A stretch of DNA of 22,965 nt from the NCBI GenBank assembly GCA_025353085.1, contig JANXRI010000334.1:1-22965 (forward strand), written 5' to 3'. Shown here piece by piece: positions 1 to 7,265 of this stretch. The notes beneath the pieces are model-generated. The model was not told the DNA's origin. It did not search any database and saw only the letters and a list, made by a program, of their open reading frames with translations. The DNA comes from Betaproteobacteria bacterium (GTDB lineage Bacteria > Pseudomonadota > Gammaproteobacteria > Burkholderiales > SG8-41). The position numbers and the translations under genes were made by a program. Each line of letters begins with the position of its first letter. Within the stretch, counting starts at the first letter, position 1.

Positions 1-1713
1 GCGCAACGAAGCGAGGCTGAAGCCTTTTGCTTGAGATACCAGGCGCAAAGCGAGTGCCTCATTCGCAAGATTAACACTGCCGGTGCCGGTGACGTTGACC
101 TTGGGTGTGTCAAGCACGAACGTTTCAACCTGAAACTCACCGTTAACCGCTTTGAAGTTGCCGACCATACAGCGCACCGGCAATTGCTTGTCGCCACCCA
201 GCAACACCATCAGCGAATTCGCGATGTCGAGATTCGACAATCTGAGAACGAGTTCGCTGACCGTGCCGCCGTCCATAATCAGCCCGGCTTCACCATTCGC
301 GGTGCCGAGCATCTGCGCCAGTGAATTACCGTTGCCGGTAAGACGCGCTCGGCCGCCGATCGTGCCGCTATTCGCGGCGGCCAGTTTCACGCCGGGGAAC
401 AAACGCTGGAAGTCGAGACCTTTGGCGGTAACGTCGGCGTGCGTAACGATATGCGGTTTGCGTGCATCCATTTCGATTTGCGAGACCAGATTGCCGCTCG
501 CGATACTGAAGTCGAGCGGCGCCAACTTGAGCAAACCATTGGTGAGAGTGAGATGCGCGGTCATTTTTTCAAGCGGCATCGATTCGGTAATGATTTTTTC
601 GCCGAGAAAAGTCACGTCGGCATCCGCTGCCTGTAATTTTTCGAGGTTGTAAGGTTCCGCGGGCAACACGCGGTCGCCGGGCGGCGGAGTGGGGCTCGGC
701 CGCCGGTCGCTGCCGGCGCCGATGAAGCCGCCGAGATCCTGCATGCGCAACTGTTGAGATACGAGCTTCGCCGTGATGAGTTGCGGGCGACGGGCGCGGT
801 CGACAGAGAAGTCGCCGGCGAGATCGCTCTGGCCGACCTTGCCTTTGAAGCGGCGAAACGTCCACGCGTCGCCGCTGTGATCGAGGAAGCCCGCGAGCTT
901 GTAGGGGGGTGTTGGCGGAATCGGCACGCCGATGATCGGGTAGAGTTGCGCGAGGTCGCCGCCCTCGAGCGTAAAGTTGAGCTGCTCGCCTTTTAAATGC
1001 AGCGGGTCGAGCAGCATGCCGTCGATGCTCGCCTTGGTCGCGCCCAAAGTCGCGCTCGCCTTGATCGGGTAAGGATTGTCAGCGCTGCGCAAGCTCAAGA
1101 GCGCACCGCCGCGTGCTCGCAGCGTGGTTGCGAGCCCCTTGAAGCGGCCTTTGCCCGTGACTTCGAGCCGACCCGCGGGATCCGCCTGGTCCTCCAGCGT
1201 TTTCACTTCCAGCGCGAGATCGGTATTGATCCGCGGGTCGCGATAGATGGCGCTGCCTTTATCGATGGTAAGCGCGCCGATGGTCGGAAATTCAGCCGGC
1301 TTATCGGGGTCTTTGGCTTTTTGATCGAACACCCAGTTGGGCGTATCGTCCTTGCGCACTTCGAGTGCGATGCGCGGCTCGAACAGCGCAATTTCCGGAA
1401 ACGACAGCGCGCCGCCGAGCAGCTTCAGCAGGTCAACCCTGAAATCGAGACGCTTGATCTCGGCCAGATTCGGCTCCTGCGCCCACTCGGCGTTGCCCAT
1501 TACGATATCGTTGGCGATGATGCGCGGGTGCAGCGACAACTTGACGTCGAGATCGCCCCTGATTGCGAAGCTGCGGCCGGTCGCGGTGCTGATTTTGCGC
1601 GCGATCGGTTCGCGCACCCAGTTCCAGTCGAAGAGTGCGAGGATCACGGCGATCATCAGGATCAGCCCCAGGAAAATCCCGCCTACCCGCTTCAATGTTT
1701 TATGCCCGTTCAT
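1..1713 (-). CDS. AsmA family protein, C-terminus beyond the window
   Basis: An open frame of 571 codons runs without a stop from an ATG at 1713 to the window edge, so the C-terminus is missing. The start (MNGHKTLKRVGG) leads into one membrane helix at about residues 9-27. Then comes a stretch typical of AsmA proteins: a DWNWVREPIA segment, TGRSFAIRGDL, and alternating beta-strand repeats (for example LKLAPLDFSIASGNL and a VNVTGTGSVNLANE segment near the truncated end). AsmA-like proteins are inner-membrane anchored, extend into the periplasm, and are linked to outer-membrane assembly or lipid transport. The exact substrate is unknown here. A weak ribosome site precedes the ATG, and no in-frame upstream ATG was found. 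The gene lies downstream of the OmpA-domain gene, but a terminator separates them. Several long plus-strand frames across this region are antisense shadows. Family assignment is confident; finer role is not. Confidence 0.85.
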   Translation of the reverse strand, partial: MNGHKTLKRVGGIFLGLILMIAVILALFDWNWVREPIARKISTATGRSFAIRGDLDVKLSLHPRIIANDIVMGNAEWAQEPNLAEIKRLDFRVDLLKLLGGALSFPEIALFEPRIALEVRKDDTPNWVFDQKAKDPDKPAEFPTIGALTIDKGSAIYRDPRINTDLALEVKTLEDQADPAGRLEVTGKGRFKGLATTLRARGGALLSLRSADNPYPIKASATLGATKASIDGMLLDPLHLKGEQLNFTLEGGDLAQLYPIIGVPIPPTPPYKLAGFLDHSGDAWTFRRFKGKVGQSDLAGDFSVDRARRPQLITAKLVSQQLRMQDLGGFIGAGSDRRPSPTPPPGDRVLPAEPYNLEKLQAADADVTFLGEKIITESMPLEKMTAHLTLTNGLLKLAPLDFSIASGNLVSQIEMDARKPHIVTHADVTAKGLDFQRLFPGVKLAAANSGTIGGRARLTGNGNSLAQMLGTANGEAGLIMDGGTVSELVLRLSNLDIANSLMVLLGGDKQLPVRCMVGNFKAVNGEFQVETFVLDTPKVNVTGTGSVNLANEALALRLVSQAKGFSLASLR

Positions 1714-1765
1714 GCGAAAGCCCGCGTTGTGACGATGATCGGCATGCGCATTTGAACCCTCACGT

Positions 1766-1800
1766 AAAAACCGCCGCAGACTGCTGAAGTCACGCGGCGG
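1766..1800 (-). terminator. Intrinsic terminator of the OmpA-domain gene
   Basis: Read on the minus strand, CCGCCGC and GCGGCGG form a 7-bp GC stem (arms at 1794-1800 and 1771-1777). An inner GACT/AGTC pairing extends it, and it is followed at once by five T residues (1770-1766). It lies 35 nt past the stop codon of the OmpA-domain gene, where a rho-independent terminator is expected. Confidence 0.8.
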
Positions 1801-1834
1801 GCTGAACTAAACTGCGTGAATCGAATGGCCGGTT

Positions 1835-2533
1835 TTATTTACTGCCTGTCACTTCGACATCAACGCGGCGATCTGGTTGCAGGCAGGCAATGACTTTCGA
1901 ACTCTTCGGACCGCGGCAGTCGCCCGGCTTGGTGACCGGCTGACTTTTTCCCTTGCCCGTCGCGCTGATGCGGTTCAACGGGATCTCCTTGTTTGCCAGA
2001 TAATCCCTGACGGCGGCGGCGCGGCGTTCCGACAGCTTCTGGTTATACGATGCTGAACCGAAACGATCGGCATGACCGGTCGCGATGATGACTTCGTATT
2101 TTGCACCCTGTAATGTGCGCGCGAGGTCGTCGAGCATCGCTTTGCCTTCAGGCTTCAAAACAGCTTTGTTAAAGTCGAACAACGCATCGGCTGAGAAATT
2201 AATTTTTTGCGGCAATAGTTTTTCCGGCTCTTTGCGGGCAGGTGCAGCGGCTGCCGGCGGGGGCGTCGGCGCGGCTGTGGGCGGCGGTACTACGGCTGCA
2301 ACCGGTTTCGGACACAGGTCGGGCGTGCATTGCTGGCAGGCCTTGGCTGCAGCGGCGCGGGCGGGCGTCCAGTCGCTCGTACGAACGCATAAGGTGCCAC
2401 CGACGGCCGTCACGACATTGAAATCGGGCCCGATGACAAGGTATCCCTGGTTAGTGCTGTTGACCTGACCCAATGCAAATGCGGGAAGCAGCATCACCGC
2501 GCCCGCCAACGTCCGTGCTCGAATTATATTCAT
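1835..2533 (-). CDS. OmpA-family outer membrane / peptidoglycan-binding protein
   Basis: The 232-residue protein has a signal peptide (residues 1 to about 23, cleavage near ALG-QV). A short N-terminal region with a CQQCTPDLC cluster follows, then a Pro/Ala-rich linker (about 80-100) and a C-terminal OmpA domain (about 110-228). The OmpA domain shows TGHADRFGSASYNQKLSERR, which contains the Asp and Arg that bind diaminopimelate in this family, and ends in DRRVDVEV. Two further Cys residues near the C-terminus could form a disulfide, as in several proteobacterial OmpA domains. It probably tethers the outer membrane to peptidoglycan. The ATG at 2533 is chosen; a GTG directly before it (2536) is also possible, since the GGGAG ribosome site at 2543-2547 suits either. 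No beta-barrel is evident. It is transcribed alone, with a terminator behind it. Confidence 0.9.
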   Translation of the reverse strand: MNIIRARTLAGAVMLLPAFALGQVNSTNQGYLVIGPDFNVVTAVGGTLCVRTSDWTPARAAAAKACQQCTPDLCPKPVAAVVPPPTAAPTPPPAAAAPARKEPEKLLPQKINFSADALFDFNKAVLKPEGKAMLDDLARTLQGAKYEVIIATGHADRFGSASYNQKLSERRAAAVRDYLANKEIPLNRISATGKGKSQPVTKPGDCRGPKSSKVIACLQPDRRVDVEVTGSK

Positions 2534-2536
2534 CAC

Positions 2537-3076
2537 TCATTACTCCCGTTGTGCCGCGGGCGCTAACACCCTTGATGAAACAAGAAATGCTTTTGCGCCG
2601 TTCACGCACACGCAAAATTGCGCATCCGGTCGCGTGTCCGTTTTTAAGGGACATTATTGACGGCTCAAACATACCCGTCATGCGGCTGAACTGCTGTGCG
2701 CTAGCGTACATAAAACTAAAATGTGCGCCGCGACTGCGTTTGAAACAACCTGCGATTGGCTCCGAAAAAATGACGTTGCAATAACGCTGGATTAGTTTCT
2801 ATCGTCCTTTTTCACACCCGATAGGGCTGGCCACAGACGCGAACGCGAGCCCGCGCCGTGCACGTCTGAGGGTGTCCCGGCATCGAAGAACGCCCAACAA
2901 TCCGAAGAAGTCAGGACCCGGGCAGTGCGGCATGCGCAGTGGCACCCCCTAACCGCGAACGGTTATACTATTTTGGTTTCCGAGCGCGCTAGAAGCTGCG
3001 TGCAAGCGTTTTATGATGAAAGATCGAGCCCGCAATTTCTTCACGGGTTCGTTGCCTAAAATAAACAGGGGCTTCG
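2537..3076. other. Gene-free divergent intergenic region
   Basis: About 540 bp separate the leftward OmpA-domain gene from the rightward pigment operon. Short frames occur on both strands, but none has a convincing ribosome site or recognisable product. The region should hold the promoters of both transcription units. The only visible candidates are a palindrome with a -10-like hexamer near 2950-2969 and a 12-bp palindrome, CGCAAAATTGCG, at 2611-2622. No repeat family or RNA gene was recognised. Confidence 0.6.
2950..2969 (+). promoter_or_regulatory. Candidate promoter/operator of the pigment operon
   Basis: A perfect inverted repeat, TAACCG-CGAA-CGGTTA, at 2950-2965 overlaps the -10-like hexamer TATACT at 2964-2969, about 108 nt upstream of the acyl carrier protein start. 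No good -35 box is visible at 16-18 bp spacing, which would fit an activator-dependent promoter. The role is inferred from position only. Confidence 0.35.
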
Positions 3077-3415
3077 ATGTCCGACGTCAAGTACAAACCC
3101 GCCGCGGCTATGGCACCGAATCACGGCACGGATGCGCCCTCACCGGACGGCCGGGAAGCCAGTGCCGAAGAACTGGAACTGGCAAAGATGATCGTCGTGA
3201 CGCTCAATCTCGAAGTGGCGGCGGCCGATATCGATCCCAATGCCCGCCTGTATCGCGAAGGCCTCGGTCTCGATTCGATCGATGTGCTCGAACTGGCGCT
3301 CGCGATTTCAAAAAAGTACGGCCTGAATCTGCGTTCCGACGATGAGAACAATCTCGCGATCTTCAGCTCGTTACGCAGTCTGAACAGGCATCTCCAGCAG
3401 CATCGAAGTAAATAG
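3077..3415 (+). CDS. Acyl carrier protein of the aryl polyene pathway
   Basis: The 112-residue protein ends in an ACP domain (about residues 32-108) preceded by a charged and Pro-rich N-terminal extension. The motif GLDSIDVLE (64-72) carries Ser67, the expected attachment site for 4'-phosphopantetheine. It should hold the aromatic starter and the growing polyene for the ketosynthase, reductase and dehydratases encoded downstream. The ATG follows an AGGGG ribosome site (3067-3071) by 5 nt. It is the first gene of the operon, and the next ATG begins directly after its stop. It is the only ACP in the window, whereas enterobacterial aryl polyene clusters usually encode two. It corresponds in role to XanC of Xanthomonas or ApeE/ApeF; which one cannot be said from sequence alone. 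Confidence 0.92.
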   Translation: MSDVKYKPAAAMAPNHGTDAPSPDGREASAEELELAKMIVVTLNLEVAAADIDPNARLYREGLGLDSIDVLELALAISKKYGLNLRSDDENNLAIFSSLRSLNRHLQQHRSK

Positions 3416-4090
3416 ATGCCGCAGCGCCGGTGCGGCTGGCTGTGGCCGGCGCTGATACTGCTCGTCGGGGCCGGATATCAATGGCTCGTTTACTCGGCCG
3501 TTGCCGGCGAGCAAAACGACTTCATCCGCCTGGCGCTCGCATTCCTGCCGCTCGCCGCGTTAGCCTGCTGGATTGCGACCCGCGCGCGCAACAAAATGCG
3601 CGGGTGGCTTCTGTTCGGCGCGGCGGGCATCGCACTGTATGCGATTGAACGGCAGGCCCACTGGGGACCCTCCGCCGCGTACAGCCTGCCGCACGCGGCG
3701 ATCTACTTATCCCTGCTGTGGCTGTTCGCCGGCACACTGCGGCCCGGCCATGAACCGTTGATCACCCGGCTCGCGCGCCGCGTGCATGGCGCATTGCCGG
3801 CGGCGCTTAGCGTCTATACACGGCGATTGACGGGCGCCTGGTGTGTGTTTTTCGCCGCCCAACTGGCAGTTTCAGCGCTGCTGTTCGTATTTGCGTCCCC
3901 GCGCCAATGGTCAATGTTTGTGAATGTTCTGAATTTTCCGCTGCTCGCTCTGATGTTCGGCGGCGAATACCTGTATCGCATCGCGCGCCACCGGGATTTC
4001 CCGCAGGCTTCGCTGACCGACGGCATACGTGCGTTCGCCGACGACGCCGCGCGCAGAGGCCCTGCCGATTCCACAGTGACCAAGCCATGA
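3416..4090 (+). CDS. Small polytopic membrane protein of the pigment operon
   Basis: The 224-residue protein has about six hydrophobic helices (roughly residues 8-30, 37-57, 62-78, 88-108, 142-162 and 166-188). The C-terminus is polar and alanine-rich. No catalytic motif was recognised. It resembles the uncharacterised inner-membrane proteins (COG4648-like) found next to the ACP and the AMP ligase in aryl polyene and xanthomonadin clusters. Its ATG directly abuts the ACP stop codon, and its own stop overlaps the ligase start in an ATGA junction, so it is almost certainly translated with both. It may anchor the biosynthetic enzymes at the membrane or help hand product to export; this is inference. 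Confidence 0.8.
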   Translation: MPQRRCGWLWPALILLVGAGYQWLVYSAVAGEQNDFIRLALAFLPLAALACWIATRARNKMRGWLLFGAAGIALYAIERQAHWGPSAAYSLPHAAIYLSLLWLFAGTLRPGHEPLITRLARRVHGALPAALSVYTRRLTGAWCVFFAAQLAVSALLFVFASPRQWSMFVNVLNFPLLALMFGGEYLYRIARHRDFPQASLTDGIRAFADDAARRGPADSTVTKP

Positions 4091-5421
4091 CCGACATTGC
4101 TCTGTTGAGCGGCTATGCGAAGGACGCGGTGTTCGCTTACCGCGACCGGCAGCTCATCACGGTCGAGCAGTTTTTGCGCGACGTCGCTCAACTCACGGAA
4201 GTGCTCCCCGCCAGGCGGCATATCTTTAACCTGTGCAGCGACCGCTATCATTTCGTCGTCGGCTTTTGTGCGGCCCTGTTAAAACGGCAGATCAGCCTGC
4301 TGCCGCCCAATCAGACGCCCGATTTGATCGGCCAATTGAAAAGTCGCTATGCCGATGTGTACTGTTTGACTGATGATGCGAAACCGTATCCGGCGCTGGA
4401 AACGGTTTTTTATCCGCGCATGTCTGCAACGTCTTCCGTAACGCCGCCGACGCCTATGATCCCGGCCGCGCAAATTGCCGCCCTGGTCTTTACATCGGGT
4501 TCCACCGGCCAGCCGCTACCGAACGAGAAGTCGTGGCGCTCCCTCGTGCGCAGTGCCGCCGCTGAAATCGACAGTCTTGGTTTACACGCCTATCCCGGCA
4601 TGGCGGTGCTCGGCACGGTGCCGGCACAGCATATGTACGGATTGGAAACCTCGGTGCTGATGGTCATGCAAGGCGGGTTTGCATTGCACGCCGGGCGGCC
4701 GTTCTATCCCGCCGATGTCCTCGACGAACTCGCCGCGCTTCCCCGCCCGCGCTGCCTCGTCACTACGCCGATCCACTTGCGCGCGTTAGTGAGCAAAAGC
4801 AGCGAGCTGCCGCCACTCGATTTGATTGTGTGCGCTACTGCACCGCTGGCGCCGCAACTGGCGGCCGCCGCGGAGAAATGCTTCGCGGCCCCGCTTTATG
4901 AAATTTATGGCTGCACGGAAGCGGGCCAGGTCGCCAGCCGTCGTACGGTTGAAACCGCCGAGTGGCAGGCGTTCGCAGGCTTGACGCTGCGCGAGGATGG
5001 CCGCGGCGCGTGGGTGGCGGGCGGTCATGTTGAATGCGAGGTCATGCTGCAGGACGTAATCGAACTGCGCGGCGACGCCCGGTTTCTATTGCATGGCCGG
5101 ACCGCCGATCTCGTCAACATTGCGGGAAAACGCACGTCGCTCGCGAGCTTGAACTACCACTTGAACTCGATTGCCGGCGTGCGCGACGGTGTGTTTTTTA
5201 TGCCGGGTGAAAAGGACAATGCGGCCAGCCGATTGACGGCCTTCGTCGTGGCGCCCGGGCTTACGCGCGAAACCCTCATGCAGGCGCTGCGCGAGCGCAT
5301 CGATCCGGCGTTTTTGCCACGCCCTCTTCGCCTGGTCGAAACGCTGCCGCGTAATGCCACCGGGAAATTGCCGCGCGAGGCCCTGAATGCGCTGTGCGCC
5401 GCCACCGGAACGAGCGGCTGA
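4087..5421 (+). CDS. AMP-dependent aromatic acid:ACP ligase
   Basis: The 444-residue adenylate-forming enzyme has the P-loop TSGSTGQPLP (136-145), a YEIYGCTEAG segment (271-280) typical of the adenylate-binding A5 motif, a LRGD segment (about 327-330), GRTADLVNIAGKR (337-349), and the C-terminal RNATGKLPRE with candidate catalytic Lys427. It is shorter than many acyl-CoA ligases (500-550 residues). It probably activates a hydroxybenzoate with ATP and loads it on the neighbouring ACP, as the XanA2/ApeH type enzymes do. A chorismatase gene on the opposite strand would supply this acid. The ATG at 4087 overlaps the previous stop (ATGA). A longer frame reaching back to 3841 lies inside the membrane-protein gene and is not the start. 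Starter specificity cannot be read directly. Confidence 0.88.
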   Translation: MTDIALLSGYAKDAVFAYRDRQLITVEQFLRDVAQLTEVLPARRHIFNLCSDRYHFVVGFCAALLKRQISLLPPNQTPDLIGQLKSRYADVYCLTDDAKPYPALETVFYPRMSATSSVTPPTPMIPAAQIAALVFTSGSTGQPLPNEKSWRSLVRSAAAEIDSLGLHAYPGMAVLGTVPAQHMYGLETSVLMVMQGGFALHAGRPFYPADVLDELAALPRPRCLVTTPIHLRALVSKSSELPPLDLIVCATAPLAPQLAAAAEKCFAAPLYEIYGCTEAGQVASRRTVETAEWQAFAGLTLREDGRGAWVAGGHVECEVMLQDVIELRGDARFLLHGRTADLVNIAGKRTSLASLNYHLNSIAGVRDGVFFMPGEKDNAASRLTAFVVAPGLTRETLMQALRERIDPAFLPRPLRLVETLPRNATGKLPREALNALCAATGTSG

Positions 5422-5720
5422 TGGCGGTGCTCGAGCGTTCATTTCCTCTCGATCACCCCACGGCGCCCGGACATTTTCCAGGCAATTCGATCATCCCCGG
5501 CGCGCTGCTTTTAAGCGAGACCTTGCGCGCGATCGAACAAAGCCTCGGTCTCAACCTCTCGCAGGGCCAGCCGGTCTCCGCCAAGTTTTTGCACCCGGTG
5601 AGGCCGGGTGAGACTGTCAGCATCGAGTTTTCCGAATTAAAGGCGGGCTCGATCAAATTCGCCTGCGCGGTCGGCGCGACCTCCGTGCTGACCGGAACAG
5701 TGACGCGCGAGGCGGTATGA
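5421..5720 (+). CDS. Hotdog-fold 3-hydroxyacyl-ACP dehydratase (ApeI-like)
   Basis: The 99-residue protein has the FabA/FabZ-type motif HFPGNSIIPGALLL (18-31), with His18 as likely catalytic base, and a downstream SET segment (32-34) near the position of the FabZ acidic residue. It is much shorter than FabZ (about 150). In enterobacterial aryl polyene systems a short FabZ-like subunit (ApeI) pairs with a second hotdog protein (ApeP). Here the partner could be the gene at 13243. It would dehydrate beta-hydroxyacyl-ACP to build the conjugated chain. The ATG at 5421 shares its A with the ligase stop (TGATG), and the stop overlaps the next ATG at 5717. An upstream GTG at 5394 is less likely. Confidence 0.85.
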   Translation: MAVLERSFPLDHPTAPGHFPGNSIIPGALLLSETLRAIEQSLGLNLSQGQPVSAKFLHPVRPGETVSIEFSELKAGSIKFACAVGATSVLTGTVTREAV

Positions 5721-6688
5721 ATTCAGACCTGTCAAACAACGCTCGCGGTGCAGTCGCTGGCGACAAGCCGGCAGAAGTCACGGCGAATTACCCAACGTTA
5801 CCGGAATGGGTCGCGCGCCCCGAGCGCAGCAACGCGCTGGCGCTGCGCATAATCGTGGCCATCGCGCTTAAGCTGGGCCGTCCATTCGCGCGCCTGCTGT
5901 TGTACCCCTTGTGTGTTTATTTTTTGCTTTTATCGCCATCATCCCGTGCGGCCTCGAAACAATATCTGCGCAAGGTGCTGCCGCATGAGCCGGGTTGGCG
6001 GGATGCGTTCCGGCATTGCCATACGTTTGCCGCAATACTGCTCGACCGCGTATTCCTGTTCAACGATCAATACGCGCGATTCGACGTGCGCGTCCACGGC
6101 GAGGCGCTGCTTGCGGAGACGGCGCACAACGGCCGCGGCTGCTTTCTACTGGGCGCGCACATGGGCAGTTTTGAAATCATCCGCGCGCTGGGCAGGCGCA
6201 ACACTGCCGCGCGCATCAGCCTTATCATGTACGCGGAGAACGCGAAGAAGTTCAACGCCGTGCTCGCCGCAATCAATCCCAAGCTCGCGTTGCAAGTCAT
6301 CGAACTGGGTAAAATCGACTCGATGCTGAAAGTCGAAACCGCCCTCAACAGCGGGGAAATCGTCGGCATGCTTGGCGATCGCACGTTTCACGGCGAGGGC
6401 ACTTTGAGCTGTCCGTTTTTGGGCGAAGAGGCGCGTTTTCCGAGCGGCCCGTTCAGGCTCGCCGCGCTGCTGCACCGTCCGATGGTGCTCATGTTCGGTC
6501 TGTATCGCGGCGGCAATCGCTATGATGTTTATTTCGAGCGTCTCGTCGATCAGTGGCCGGCGAAGCGCGCCGATCGCCTTCGCGCACTCGAGCAAGCGCA
6601 GCGCGATTACGTCGCGCGGCTCGAGCACCATTGCCGCGACGCGCCGTACAACTGGTATAACTTTTATGATTTCTGGCAGTCGCCGTAG
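5717..6688 (+). CDS. LpxL/HtrB-type acyltransferase
   Basis: The 323-residue protein belongs to the lipid A acyltransferase family. Visible features are a hydrophobic segment at about 56-73, the catalytic HMGSFE box (148-153, the HX4E motif), a GDRTF segment (220-224), FPSGPFRLAALL (241-252), and a C-terminal PYNWYNFYDFW stretch (310-320) common in this group. Such enzymes work at the cytoplasmic face of the inner membrane with acyl-ACP donors. In aryl polyene loci the homolog is thought to transfer the polyene from its ACP to a lipid or sugar acceptor. The start overlaps the dehydratase stop (ATGA), and the 3' end overlaps the LolA-like gene by 23 nt. Lipid A itself as acceptor cannot be excluded, but operon context favours the pigment. 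Confidence 0.88.
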   Translation: MNSDLSNNARGAVAGDKPAEVTANYPTLPEWVARPERSNALALRIIVAIALKLGRPFARLLLYPLCVYFLLLSPSSRAASKQYLRKVLPHEPGWRDAFRHCHTFAAILLDRVFLFNDQYARFDVRVHGEALLAETAHNGRGCFLLGAHMGSFEIIRALGRRNTAARISLIMYAENAKKFNAVLAAINPKLALQVIELGKIDSMLKVETALNSGEIVGMLGDRTFHGEGTLSCPFLGEEARFPSGPFRLAALLHRPMVLMFGLYRGGNRYDVYFERLVDQWPAKRADRLRALEQAQRDYVARLEHHCRDAPYNWYNFYDFWQSP

Positions 6689-7265
6689 CGTGCGCCACGC
6701 ACTGTGGGCGCTCATGTTCGCGACGAGCGCGCTATTCGCCGCCGAGCCCACGGCCTGGGGCATCGACCAGCTCATGCAGGAGCTCGCGCAGGTTAAAACG
6801 GCCAAAGGCCGGTTCGTCGAGCGCAAAACGATGGCGATGCTCAATGCGCCGCTCGAATCATCCGGCACGCTCGTGTACACCGCGCCGGGGCGGCTCGAAA
6901 AGTACACGCGGCTGCCGAAACCCGAAACGCTCGTGCTCGATAAGGACAAGCTTTCGATTGAATACAAAGATCGCGGCCAGCGGCGCACCCTCGCGCTGCA
7001 GGACTATCCAGTCATCTGGGCGTTCGTCGAGAGCATCCGTTCGACGCTCGCCGGCGATCTGGCAACTTTGAATCGCTTTTACCGCGCGAGCCTCGCGGGC
7101 AGCGAAGAGCAGTGGCGTTTATCCCTCCAGCCGGTCGACGCCAAAACCCAAACGGTGGTGAAGGAAATCCACATCGGCGGCAATCGCAGCCACGTGCGAA
7201 CCATCGAGATCATCGAAACCGAAGGCGATCGCTCGCTGATGACAATCACCGAAGACACACAGTGA
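6666..7265 (+). CDS. LolA-like periplasmic lipoprotein/lipid carrier
   Basis: The 199-residue protein has an N-terminal signal sequence (basic start, hydrophobic core, cleavage near ALFAAEP, about residue 25). The LolA-like fold follows: an LMQELAQVKTAKGRFVERK segment, GTLVYTAPGRLEKYTRLPKPE, and later strands ending in RSLMTITED. LolA-family proteins carry hydrophobic cargo across the periplasm; in aryl polyene clusters this relative (COG2834 type) is presumed to help deliver the pigment lipid to the outer membrane. The ATG at 6666 overlaps the acyltransferase gene by 23 nt; a GTG at 6690, just after that gene's stop, is an alternative and would still leave a signal peptide. Its stop overlaps the exporter start (GTGA), consistent with joint function. 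Confidence 0.85.
   Translation: MISGSRRSVRHALWALMFATSALFAAEPTAWGIDQLMQELAQVKTAKGRFVERKTMAMLNAPLESSGTLVYTAPGRLEKYTRLPKPETLVLDKDKLSIEYKDRGQRRTLALQDYPVIWAFVESIRSTLAGDLATLNRFYRASLAGSEEQWRLSLQPVDAKTQTVVKEIHIGGNRSHVRTIEIIETEGDRSLMTITEDTQ

Noticed and set aside
31..1755. Several plus-strand frames of 60-250 codons
   Set aside because: They lie antisense to a 571-codon minus-strand frame with clear AsmA-family character, and show low-complexity Arg/Ala-rich sequence typical of GC-rich shadow frames.
2473..2784. 103-codon plus-strand frame in the intergenic region
   Set aside because: It overlaps the start of the OmpA-domain gene, has no ribosome site and no recognisable domain.
2940..2955. TGGCAC at 2940 as a sigma-54 -24 element
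   Set aside because: The required TTGCA-like -12 element is absent at the proper spacing; the sequence there reads AACCG.
3013..3345. 110-codon frame overlapping the ACP
   Set aside because: Out of frame with a clear ACP, Arg-rich, and without a ribosome site comparable to the one at 3067.
3841..4086. N-terminal extension of the AMP ligase frame
   Set aside because: It lies fully inside the membrane-protein gene; the ATG at 4087 gives an ATGA junction and the expected N-terminus.
6146..6988. 280-codon minus-strand frame
   Set aside because: Antisense to the LpxL-type acyltransferase and LolA-like genes, both of which have clear motifs.
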